DNA of 64,000 bases, from the NCBI RefSeq assembly GCF_001443605.1, contig NZ_CP013118.1, positions 62,001 through 126,000 of the forward strand, written 5' to 3'. Positions 37,751-45,464 of this stretch are shown here, piece by piece. This stretch comes from Salinivirga cyanobacteriivorans (GTDB lineage: Bacteria > Bacteroidota > Bacteroidia > Bacteroidales > Salinivirgaceae). A program made the translations under genes and the position numbers. How positions within the stretch are numbered: the stretch's first letter is position 1; each line of letters begins with the position of its first letter. Below the pieces are notes generated by a model. It had not been told where the DNA came from. It was given only the letters and a program-made list of their open reading frames with translations, and did no database searches.

Positions 37751-39325
37751 CTAAAATAGTTTTTCGTAAGTATTAATGTTGCTTGTGTTGGCCTTAATAG
37801 TAGCTTTTTCCATAAATTTAGTGGTTTGAGGGCGCTCTATGTTTACCTTCGTTTTACTGTTCTTTTCTGCTTGGTTTGCAATATGGATTATGGCCTGATA
37901 GAGACTGTTCGCATTGTAATATTGACATTCCATGCAATAATCAAGGCCTTTATCGATATGCTGTTGCGTAAAGCCTGTGATTTTTTTGGCTATTGCCCGC
38001 AGGTTGTCGTGGTAGTATCTTGACTTATCGCTTTTGATCAGTTCAAGGTAAAATTTGGCTTTGTCTGTATTGCCCAACCTTTCCAGTGCTTCGGCATAAG
38101 TCTGTGGAAGTGTTTTTGATTTATCGCGCCTAAAGTCCGTGTTGCGCAGGTATTCCCCTTCACCTATGCACAGGTCATAACTTGTGATCAACCCGTTATT
38201 CCCGGAGGATCGGTAAAAGAATACTTTCCCTTCTTTTATGGAATAAAGTACCTTTGAACCAGGCCCTTTGTATGTGCCAAGGGGAAGCTGGTAGCTGTTT
38301 TTGTGCAATAAAACCGTATTGTTTTTTCTTACGGTATGCGACCGTAATGTTTGTTCATGTGACAATTGCTGTTTTTTGTAAGGTAAAAGATATTGTTTTT
38401 CGATTTTCCATTCTTTATAAGGCACTTTGTGGGTAGTGGTATGTTTTTTTGCATTTGCTGTTCGTGCAAGCCATGCCAGCCCTTCCTCATTGAGTAAACT
38501 GATGCCCCTGAAGGGCCTTCCCCTTAAAAAATTGTTCTTTATATAACCGACCACATTCTCGATCTTTCCCTTGCTTTGAGGGTCAGCTTTCCGACAAAAA
38601 ACAGCTTTAAATGGCTGGTTTTGTACAAAACTGTTGAACTCATGGGTCAGCTTATAATCGCCAAGGTTTTCATCTTTTATGAAAACACAGTCCTGGTCAT
38701 AAATTATTTTTCGGGGGATGCCTCCAAAAAACTCAAATGCAAGAAAATGAGCATAAACCGCATCAGTAGCAGTGAAGGGCCTTTCTTGAAAATAAACAAA
38801 TTTATGCCGTGAACGGGAAAGTAATATTGCAAAGAAATAAACCTTTCGTCGATTGCCTTCGACAGTGCGCATGTAAGTCTCGCCAAAATCGACCTGAGCC
38901 TCTTGTCCGTAAGGCGTCTGTGGTAATTGGCCGAAGTCCCGTTGACTCTCCGATCTTGGTTTGGGAATATTGTACTTTTCACGGATCATTTGCACAAAAT
39001 TATACACTGTTTTACTGTGTACTTCAGGCAGGTCATCTGCGTATTTTTCTTTCAAGTGATCTTCAATTTGCGCTGCCGACAAATCTGCATGCTCATTTAG
39101 TTCATCTTTAACGAAATCTGCATAAGCTGCAAGTTTTCGGGGCAGGTTTTTTCCCTGGCGTATCCAATCATGGAAATCTTCTTCACCCATGCTTAAATAG
39201 CGTTTTACGGTTCGGCGGTCAATGCCAATTTCTCTTGAAATCTGGCTTTTATTGAAACCATTTTCTGATAATTCTTTAACTTTGTACCACATACAAAATT
39301 TTTCTTTTTTTTCATAAGTCCTCAT
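37751..39325 (-). CDS. istA: IS21-family transposase IstA
   Basis: 524 residues. N-terminal helix-turn-helix (ENGFNKSQISREIGIDRRTVKRYL), DDE core AQVDFGETYMRT, IIYDQDCVF and the Glu region SKGKIENVVGYIK. Intact. Confidence 0.92.
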   Translation of the reverse strand: MRTYEKKEKFCMWYKVKELSENGFNKSQISREIGIDRRTVKRYLSMGEEDFHDWIRQGKNLPRKLAAYADFVKDELNEHADLSAAQIEDHLKEKYADDLPEVHSKTVYNFVQMIREKYNIPKPRSESQRDFGQLPQTPYGQEAQVDFGETYMRTVEGNRRKVYFFAILLSRSRHKFVYFQERPFTATDAVYAHFLAFEFFGGIPRKIIYDQDCVFIKDENLGDYKLTHEFNSFVQNQPFKAVFCRKADPQSKGKIENVVGYIKNNFLRGRPFRGISLLNEEGLAWLARTANAKKHTTTHKVPYKEWKIEKQYLLPYKKQQLSHEQTLRSHTVRKNNTVLLHKNSYQLPLGTYKGPGSKVLYSIKEGKVFFYRSSGNNGLITSYDLCIGEGEYLRNTDFRRDKSKTLPQTYAEALERLGNTDKAKFYLELIKSDKSRYYHDNLRAIAKKITGFTQQHIDKGLDYCMECQYYNANSLYQAIIHIANQAEKNSKTKVNIERPQTTKFMEKATIKANTSNINTYEKLF

Positions 39326-39423
39326 ATTATCAAAATGATAAGATGGGGACTTTTTTTATTAACCTAAAATGTACATTTTAGATTGCGAAAATTTGTACAT
39401 GTAAAGTTGCGTATTACACAGTG

Positions 39424-39800
39424 CTGTTTACAGTGAGCTTTGGCGCAGGTTTTTGATCGTGTCGTCGGATGGAGCGATGGCTCAAAAACTGTGACAAAGG
39501 CGAACCGAGGACGCTAGCAGGCTCGCTTAACTCGGGCAGCGGTTGGCTGTGACTGCGATGTGGAGTTTACGGAACATGGCAGGCGCAGACAAAGGAGCTG
39601 CCAATGAGGAAGATTGAGGAACGCAAAAAACATGACAAGCTCGTATCCGCCAGCTGGCGGAGGAGACCCGCAGGGCGGCACAGCGCTTTTTTATTCAATT
39701 GAAAAAAATAAAATGTCATAAAAATGTGCTGTGACGGCTTGGCCATGGGTTTTTGCTGACGAGTGATGACGAATACCGCTTTTCCGGATCGTGCGGTGGG
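39424..39800. other. Conserved non-coding segment of unit 2, right part
   Basis: Continuation of the segment after IS21 element 2; matches 46030-46430 of unit 3. It lacks the 29-bp hairpin insertion present in unit 3 near 46388. No gene seen. Confidence 0.7.
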
Positions 39801-39806
39801 GGTTAT

Positions 39807-40373
39807 TTACAACTCCTGCCATCCTTTAAAATCTTTAAATTCTTCAAAGGCCGATTCCCATATCTCAGAGGCTTCCTGTGCCCGGGTTTGTGGTATGAGT
39901 TCGTAGTTCTGCAGTTGACGGTAGCCTTTGCCGTTTTTCCGGATTAGATTTAATTCCCGTAAGCCTTGTAAAATGCGATTGCAACTGGTTTTTGATTTTC
40001 CGGTAAGTGCTTGTAAATCCCTCCAATTGAAAGAAGAAGATAAACCGATTTCATCAAACAAGATTTGATAATAATTTCTTATATTGCCCGATATATCAAG
40101 CTTTTGGGCTGTAAACAATGGACTGATCAACATTAAAGCTGTTGCATAATCTTCTCTTTGGCTGATGTAATTTCCCTCGCTGTCTTTTTGCCTGTAGAGC
40201 TTATTGATTACCGTTAATGAGTGTACCAGTGATTCATAAAGTATGCGTACATCGTTCTGTAAAATGGTGCTGCTTTCTATTTCTGTGGTTGGGTCGTGTA
40301 CTGTTGTTGCCCTTGGGAACAGGTTCTTTAAGGCGATTACTAAGCTTGTTATTTTTAGGTATCTGCATTCCAT
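39807..40373 (-). CDS. Winged-helix protein related to the primase C-terminus
   Basis: 188 residues from the ATG at 40373 (MECRYLKITSL); the frame is open to 40478, but that part overlaps the motif region. The segment LTVINKLYRQKDSEGNYISQREDY parallels VTLINQYQRKRDGQGRVITEPEDL of primase copy 2. It is followed by a helix-turn-helix (WRDLQALTGKSKTSCNRILQGLRELNLI). It looks like a stand-alone copy of the primase C-terminal region. It occupies the position of the recombinases and RelE pair of unit 3. Confidence 0.65.
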   Translation of the reverse strand: MECRYLKITSLVIALKNLFPRATTVHDPTTEIESSTILQNDVRILYESLVHSLTVINKLYRQKDSEGNYISQREDYATALMLISPLFTAQKLDISGNIRNYYQILFDEIGLSSSFNWRDLQALTGKSKTSCNRILQGLRELNLIRKNGKGYRQLQNYELIPQTRAQEASEIWESAFEEFKDFKGWQEL

Positions 40374-40384
40374 TGTTTTTTCAA

Positions 40385-40495
40385 TATCTCTATTAACACT
40401 TTTCGTGGGACGCGGGACGCAAAGGGTTTTTTCCAGTAATGACGCAGGTTCTATCGTCCCATTTGGCGTTCCACCCACTTTGGGACGCTAGATAT
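40385..40495. repeat. GGGACGC/GGCGTTCC motif cluster, unit 2
   Basis: TGGCGTTCCA (40464-40473) and TGGGACGCTA (40481-40490) face each other across 7 bp. Further GGGACGC words lie near 40408-40420 and GTCCCA near 40456. The matching cluster of unit 3 is at 48798-48896. Candidate recombinase core site or operator. Confidence 0.55.
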
Positions 40496-40509
40496 TTACC
40501 GGCTTAATT

Positions 40510-43101
40510 TTAGAGCTTATCTAATTGATTGTTAAGATATTCTTTAATCTGCTCACGCAACTTTACAACATTGTCCCAATACGATACTTTATAACGTAAT
40601 CCCTTATTTTGATAACCACCTGTAACCGAAAGATATTCTAACTCTAAAAGATTGTTTAAATATCGGTGTGTAGCCGATTTACTAAGGTTTAGACTATGCC
40701 GGATTTCCCGTTGCATGAATTCATAGTTTTGCGGGTTTTCTTTTGCCAAAACATACGCCTTCAGCTGCTCAAAGAACTGCCGCAATGAGCCGTCCAGCTC
40801 GTCCACTTTCAAAAAAATACTGTCGAACATGATCTCTACGGCTGTTTTCAGGTCTTCGGGTTCGGTGATTACCCGGCCTTGTCCATCTCGCTTGCGCTGA
40901 TACTGATTGATTAAGGTGACTTGCTTTACAAAACTCAAAAACAGTTCGTGCAGGCGCCGTATTTTGTGGGCTTGGGGTGGCAGTTTTATCTTGTCGGCAT
41001 AGGGGTTGATTACTTTCAACGGTTTTAACATGCGGATGCAGTTTTGCAAAAATTCCTTTGCTTCAACTTCCTGCCCTTTTTCTATCGTCCCGCTGGCGGT
41101 TTTGCTTTGGTAGTTCATAATCTTTTGTGTTTGCCCGCTGCTTTCATCCACGGCCACAATAAACATACGGCTCATGTTGTCCTCGTAAATTTGTCCGTGC
41201 GTAGTGGCGCAGATGCTGGCCATTGGACCTCTAACAATTCGTTGAGCACTTCTAATGTTTCCGTTTTCGTCCTTTTGACTGGTGGAGCTGCTGAGCTGTT
41301 CGTTGCTGATCAGCTCGCGCCAGGCAAACAAGGCTTCTTCTTTCAGCCCATCGATGTCTTCCAAACAAACCAGTTTCCCTTGAAAATAATATTCATCGTA
41401 GTTGTAAAAACTGTTTTCCGTAACACGGGTAAATTTCACTACTCGTTCATCGGGCATTAAAGCGGCTATTTTGCTCAAAAGGTGCGTCTTTCCGCTGCCC
41501 GAACTGCCTTGTATCAGCGCATGCAGCGTGCCGGGCATTTTGTGGCTCGTGCCAATAATGAACAAAAACAATCGGTTGTTCTCTTCGCCTACGATGCCCG
41601 ATTGGCCGATCAAATCGTTAAGATGTTCTATCAAGTTTTGTTTTTTCAGGAACGCTTTACACTTCGCTTGTTCCGGTAAGCTTAAAGCTTTGTCGTTTGA
41701 GTTTTCTTCGGTGGTTTGCTGCAGTTGGTTATCTCTGTGCTCTTCCAGTAAATCGGTTAGTTGCGATAAATCGTTTTCCACCAAATCGCTCCGTAAATCC
41801 AGTTTCTCACTTGCCTCACTGGCTTCTTTACGCGCCTGTTTTTCTTCGTATAAATCCAAACGGCAACGGTATTTTATGGCGGTTTCCAGATGCTGCACGT
41901 CTAAACTTACCAGCATGCGGTCGAAGGTTTTCGGCAGGCTGCCTTTGATAATGTAACGGGCGGTTGGGGTTTCGTGGATGATTTTGTTTGGGGTATCGGT
42001 TTTTAATGGAGACGCAAGGCATTGCGGCTGTACTTCGGTAGCGGCCTCCTTTGGAGACGCATGGCAATGCGTCTGTACATTGGTAGTGGCGGCTTTCTTT
42101 GGAGACGCATGGCACTGTGTCCGGCTTCCGACGGATTGCGTCTGTACGACAGGCTGTCGTTCTTCGATTAATTGCAGTATTGCTTCTTTGCCGTAGTTTA
42201 CAAAGAGGCTGTTGATGTCTTCGCCGTCGGGCGTTGGTACTGTTGAGACAAGGCATGCCTTGTCTTTAATCAGTTCTTCGCTGTATTTCCTTGCCGCTTC
42301 TTTTCCGGCTTGGTCGCCATCAAAAAAGAAGATTATTTCCTCCAGATTGGATAATTGACTTATGGCTGCTTTGCGTTCAGCCGTTAGGCCGTTGGTGCCG
42401 TAGGCGCTTAGTATTGAGACGCTCTGCAGATCGTCTTTACAATGCAGCAGTGAAGCTGCATCTATTATCGCTTCGGTTATGATTAACGTTTCTGTATTAG
42501 CGTCTGGATAGCCCGGGTAAAGTCCTTTGCGGTTTGCCGTGTAGTAGTGTTTGCCAAATTCTATGTTATGGCCATTGCTCTCCGCTATTCTTCTACCGTA
42601 CAGGCTTACGATATTCCCGTTTTTGTCTTTCAATGGGAAAGTGATGCACTGTTTGAGCTTTTTCCAGTTTACACCGCTATTGTACCCAACCTCTTGTAAT
42701 TGTTCTAAGCAGCGGTTTCTCAAATATTCTTGTGCTTTGGGGCTGCGTGGGAGGCCGTCTTTTTGCCTGTTAAATAGTTCGGCAAAGTTTTCGGCCTCCT
42801 TCACGCTAGCCTTACCTGAAGAAATCCCCATAACTTCAGTATTTTCTCCTGCCAGTTCTGCAGCTTTTTTTAACGCTGTATGCTTATCGCAATTTTCTTT
42901 GTCCTGGATAAATTGTATCACATCGCCGGTTTTGCCGCAGCCAAAGCAGTTGTAAGTGTTGGTCTCTGTATATATTTTGCAGCTGGGTTTATCGTCTTCG
43001 TGGAATGGGCATTTGATGTGGTCGTTTTTATCTGGTTTAATGCCGTAGTGCGCCAAAACGCTCATTATAGTCAGCTGTTTTTTGATATCGGGGATTTGCA
43101 T
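40510..43101 (-). CDS. Primase/helicase-like protein of the mobile unit, copy 2
   Basis: 863 residues. A CHC2 zinc finger of DnaG type at about 27-60 (KCPFHEDDKPSC, CFGCGKTGDV) is followed by a TOPRIM region at about 215-310 (LIITEAIIDAASLL, EIIFFFDGDQAGKEAA). After a variable linker comes an ATPase with Walker A QGSSGSGKTH near 535 and VCLEDIDGL, then a winged-helix C-terminus. It probably primes or remodels DNA for replication of the element. The linker near 310-370 is enlarged by in-frame palindromic repeats (CHASPKxAAT). Divergent from XRE gene 2. Confidence 0.88.
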   Translation of the reverse strand: MQIPDIKKQLTIMSVLAHYGIKPDKNDHIKCPFHEDDKPSCKIYTETNTYNCFGCGKTGDVIQFIQDKENCDKHTALKKAAELAGENTEVMGISSGKASVKEAENFAELFNRQKDGLPRSPKAQEYLRNRCLEQLQEVGYNSGVNWKKLKQCITFPLKDKNGNIVSLYGRRIAESNGHNIEFGKHYYTANRKGLYPGYPDANTETLIITEAIIDAASLLHCKDDLQSVSILSAYGTNGLTAERKAAISQLSNLEEIIFFFDGDQAGKEAARKYSEELIKDKACLVSTVPTPDGEDINSLFVNYGKEAILQLIEERQPVVQTQSVGSRTQCHASPKKAATTNVQTHCHASPKEAATEVQPQCLASPLKTDTPNKIIHETPTARYIIKGSLPKTFDRMLVSLDVQHLETAIKYRCRLDLYEEKQARKEASEASEKLDLRSDLVENDLSQLTDLLEEHRDNQLQQTTEENSNDKALSLPEQAKCKAFLKKQNLIEHLNDLIGQSGIVGEENNRLFLFIIGTSHKMPGTLHALIQGSSGSGKTHLLSKIAALMPDERVVKFTRVTENSFYNYDEYYFQGKLVCLEDIDGLKEEALFAWRELISNEQLSSSTSQKDENGNIRSAQRIVRGPMASICATTHGQIYEDNMSRMFIVAVDESSGQTQKIMNYQSKTASGTIEKGQEVEAKEFLQNCIRMLKPLKVINPYADKIKLPPQAHKIRRLHELFLSFVKQVTLINQYQRKRDGQGRVITEPEDLKTAVEIMFDSIFLKVDELDGSLRQFFEQLKAYVLAKENPQNYEFMQREIRHSLNLSKSATHRYLNNLLELEYLSVTGGYQNKGLRYKVSYWDNVVKLREQIKEYLNNQLDKL
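42008..42150. repeat. In-frame REP-like repeats inside primase copy 2
   Basis: Three spaced copies of GGAGACGCA(T/A)GGCA, each followed by a TGCG(T/G)CTGTAC-like half at about 42008, 42053 and 42098, encode the CHASPK(K/E)AAT repeats. Copy 3 of the primase has unrelated linker DNA here. Confidence 0.75.
42246..42265. repeat. 20-bp perfect palindrome inside primase copy 2
   Basis: AGACAAGGCATGCCTTGTCT reads in frame as part of the sequence between the TOPRIM acidic motif and the linker. Primase copy 3 lacks it at this position. Confidence 0.75.
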
Positions 43102-43133
43102 GTGAGAAAAAGTTTAAAATTATTTTTTAAGAC

Positions 43134-43258
43134 TTATCATTCACAAAACTAAATGATAAATCTCAAACCACCAAACATTAAATGTATTGTTTATGACTCT
43201 TAATTCACTTACTTTTGCAAATACAGTGATTTAGCGGTCATTTTTAATACTTATCATT
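43134..43258. promoter_or_regulatory. Divergent control region of XRE gene 2 and primase copy 2
   Basis: Same arrangement as at 33904: TTATCATT at 43134-43141 and 43251-43258, inverted at 43152-43159, with TTG (43187) and TACTTTTG (43210-43217) 20 bp apart. Confidence 0.65.
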
Positions 43259-43588
43259 ATGGATTTTGGCGACAATATGATGCTCATACGCAAAAAGAAA
43301 AAGCTCTCACAAGCTGCTTTGGGAAAAATGATTGGCACCTCCGGTGATGTGATCGGAAGGTACGAACGCGGGGACATTAAACCCTCCATTGATGTGGTTG
43401 CAAAAATTGCCGATGCACTGGAAGTTTCTGTAGATTACCTGATAGGAAAAACAAGCTTACTCCTCGATAAAGAAACACTGCAACGCATCGAGAATATTTC
43501 AAACCTCAAAGAAGAAAACAAAAACTTCATTTTCAACCTGATCGATATGGCGCTCAGGGATATAAAAGCTAAAAAAGCGTATTCGTAA
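43259..43588 (+). CDS. XRE-family repressor 2
   Basis: 109 residues, identical in protein sequence to XRE 1 at 34029. Same helix-turn-helix and same divergent control region. Probably represses the primase gene and itself. The DNA after the stop codon differs from unit 1. Confidence 0.9.
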   Translation: MDFGDNMMLIRKKKKLSQAALGKMIGTSGDVIGRYERGDIKPSIDVVAKIADALEVSVDYLIGKTSLLLDKETLQRIENISNLKEENKNFIFNLIDMALRDIKAKKAYS

Positions 43589-43621
43589 AAAGCAATAATA
43601 GCTCCAAGCGGACATTTTAGC

Positions 43622-43652
43622 CATGTTCAATTCTATTATATACAAGCTTGGA
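43622..43652. repeat. Conserved 31-bp right-end sequence of units 1 and 2, copy 2
   Basis: Starts CATGTTCAATTC and ends ACAAGCTTGGA. It abuts the stop codon of immunity gene D at 43653. See copy 1 at 34391. Confidence 0.55.
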
Positions 43653-44072
43653 CTAGTTGGTGCCAGTTGGGTTTTTAGCTTCATCTATGAAACTCTGTAT
43701 TTCCTCAATTGCTTTTTCAAGTTCTTTACGCTTAACACTAGTAGAATAACTTTTTTTACTTCCATTATTAAATGTGAAGTGAATCCCTCCTCCCATATAC
43801 AAAGCATTAATAAAACGAACAGCCTTAATTTCTTTCATAAAATACTCTTTATAAAAAAAAGGATTCCATGAATTTCTGATAATAATTTTCTCTTTATTAT
43901 ACTCAAAGTTGTAATGCTTAGGAACAAACCGAAGTACGAATAGTAAAAACAGCAATACACTTATTAAATAGCCTCCAATAGTTAGATCATATTGTGCTGT
44001 ATAATAAATCATAAATACAAAGACTAATGCAATGATAATTAAATCATTATTACTGTCTATAATTTTTTTCAT
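43653..44072 (-). CDS. Candidate membrane immunity protein D
   Basis: 139 residues. Two membrane helices at about 10-50 (LIIIALVFVFMIYYTAQ and GGYLISVLLFLLFVLRF) are followed by a cytosolic domain with alternating strands (IIIRNSWNPFFYKEYFMKEIKAVRF, GGIHFTFNNGSKKSY), possibly a bacterial PH-like fold. Its ATG overlaps the stop of tip D by 4 bp (ATGA). Pairing with a hydrophobic tip suggests protection against a membrane-acting toxin. Inferred from layout. Confidence 0.55.
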   Translation of the reverse strand: MKKIIDSNNDLIIIALVFVFMIYYTAQYDLTIGGYLISVLLFLLFVLRFVPKHYNFEYNKEKIIIRNSWNPFFYKEYFMKEIKAVRFINALYMGGGIHFTFNNGSKKSYSTSVKRKELEKAIEEIQSFIDEAKNPTGTN

Positions 44073-45130
44073 GGTTGCTTAATTTCAAATTCTTTACCTG
44101 AGACATTTATCACAGAAGTACCCACACCAAAAGCTGAAATTATGGCTTTTAATTCGGAGCCAGTAACAGTTCCAATATCCATAACATTTGTATAGACTCC
44201 TGAAGCAGAGCTTACTCCCAATAAGACATTGGCCAAGTCAAAAAAGTAGTGACCATTTTCCGGGTCAATTTTACATAAAACTCCTTCAATCACATTATAT
44301 GTTTTTTGTGAATCAAAAAGACCGTTTTGTATGTCTGAATATTTTGAATAACCTTCCGCAAATGATGCGGCAGAAAAACCTACATCTGCTACTCCAGCAA
44401 TAGTTCCAACCAAGGTTGATGGTGGAAAAACTACCATAACTACTACTCCACCAACAGCTCCAACAGCACCTGTTATCATAGCGAATATGGCACTATTTTC
44501 TTGATCTTCTAGATATTGTCTTACTGCTTCTTCTGCTTGCAATCTTTCGATTAGCGCTTGTTTTTCTTCCTCAATTCTTTGCTCTTTTATAGTGTTCCAT
44601 TCCCAGTAAAAACCCCATGGATCAGATTTTTTCCAATGCTCATAAAATAGTGATTTAATCTCATTTATCTTGGATTGATTAGAAAGATTCGGAATTTGAT
44701 TTGCACCTTGAACATGCATGAACTCAGCAATCCTAGAAAACCACTGTTCTTGATGATATTCAAGTAAGGCTGTGTTCTCATTATCACCATCTAATAATTG
44801 AGGCTTTAGATAATATATTGCATCCCTAAGATCAGCCTTATACTGTTCATACATATATTCATCTAGATTATTATCAAAATACATTCTTGGATCTGGAATA
44901 TAACTAGTTTCTCCATTTACCCAATTAAATACACAAACTCCATTGTCACAACTCTCTGATGAAAAATGGTCTAATAAAATATTTTTCTTCTCATTATATT
45001 GAGCTGTATAATACTCTTCTTCATAATTACCACATTTAATGGCTCTTTTGGATTCGAAAAGTAATATATCTTGCTTTTCTCTGACCAAATAAAATCTTAA
45101 TTCATCTTTTATCTGAGCCTTCAGCAACAT
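44069..45130 (-). CDS. Orphan toxin tip D, downstream frame
   Basis: 353 residues from an ATG at 45130 that overlaps the upstream frame by 29 bp. An acidic, helical N-terminal half is followed by a glycine-rich hydrophobic stretch at about 215-260 (FAMITGAVGAVGGVVVMVVF and TLVGTIAGVADVGFSAASF) that could insert in a membrane. No known domain is recognised. Either it is translated by coupling or it is the rest of tip D after a frameshift. Confidence 0.5.
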   Translation of the reverse strand: MLLKAQIKDELRFYLVREKQDILLFESKRAIKCGNYEEEYYTAQYNEKKNILLDHFSSESCDNGVCVFNWVNGETSYIPDPRMYFDNNLDEYMYEQYKADLRDAIYYLKPQLLDGDNENTALLEYHQEQWFSRIAEFMHVQGANQIPNLSNQSKINEIKSLFYEHWKKSDPWGFYWEWNTIKEQRIEEEKQALIERLQAEEAVRQYLEDQENSAIFAMITGAVGAVGGVVVMVVFPPSTLVGTIAGVADVGFSAASFAEGYSKYSDIQNGLFDSQKTYNVIEGVLCKIDPENGHYFFDLANVLLGVSSASGVYTNVMDIGTVTGSELKAIISAFGVGTSVINVSGKEFEIKQP

Positions 45131-45404
45131 TTAATCCGGAACTAATAATGTCATTATTCCATTTATTTTGATCAAAATAGTAATCATTGGCTGCTTGGTC
45201 ATAATATATGTAAAAGCTATTCATTATTTGATTTTGAATATTATTTAGAGATTGGTTTAATTGACCAGGAATCCATAGATTATTACTTTCAATATATTCA
45301 ATTAATTCATAAGTACTTTTAGGAACTCCTATAAAAAAATCATTGGGGTAATCACTAACATTTGTGTTGTTACACATATAATATTTAATCTCCCCCTCTT
45401 CCAC
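45102..45404 (-). CDS. Orphan toxin tip D, frame joined to the junction
   Basis: 100 residues continuing from the junction (VEEGEIKYYMCNN), ending GLNVAEGSDKR. It stops 29 bp into the next frame, which is displaced by +1. The simplest reading is a single toxin tip broken by a frameshift near 45102-45130. No motif recognised. Confidence 0.5.
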   Translation of the reverse strand: MEEGEIKYYMCNNTNVSDYPNDFFIGVPKSTYELIEYIESNNLWIPGQLNQSLNNIQNQIMNSFYIYYDQAANDYYFDQNKWNNDIISSGLNVAEGSDKR

Positions 45405-45464
45405 ATCTTCAAAGATGTGCCAACCGCCTTCGGGGTTGTGGATCAGGTCCCATTGGTATTTCCA
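45396..45464 (-). repeat. 69-bp junction sequence, copy D
   Basis: Encodes WKYQWD to IFEDVEE. At 45465 the sequence switches to the mobile-unit end. DNA is nearly identical to copy E. Confidence 0.85.

Larger units (their letters stand above)
36830..39418. mobile_element. IS21-family element 2
   Basis: 2,589 bp. Ends TGTAAATTGC and GCGTATTACA are imperfect inverted repeats, and CAGTG is duplicated on both sides (36825-36829 and 39419-39423). Inside each end is the repeated word ATGTACAAATTTTCGC. Carries istB and istA on the minus strand. Confidence 0.9.
36259..43652. mobile_element. Unit 2 of the repeating mobile element (no recombinases)
   Basis: Contains XRE gene 2, primase copy 2, a winged-helix gene in place of the recombinases and toxin-antitoxin genes of unit 3, and the conserved non-coding segment split by IS21 element 2. 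It lies between immunity gene D (43653) and junction E (36258). Both boundaries are defined by comparison with units 1 and 3. Confidence 0.75.

Noticed and set aside
42008-42150. Spaced repeats in primase copy 2 as a CRISPR array
   Set aside because: They are in frame inside a protein gene, imperfect, unevenly spaced, and have palindromic REP character. There are no cas genes in the window.
45102-45130. Programmed frameshift joining the two frames of tip D
   Set aside because: No convincing slippery heptamer with a downstream structure is visible. A mutation or coupled start is simpler.
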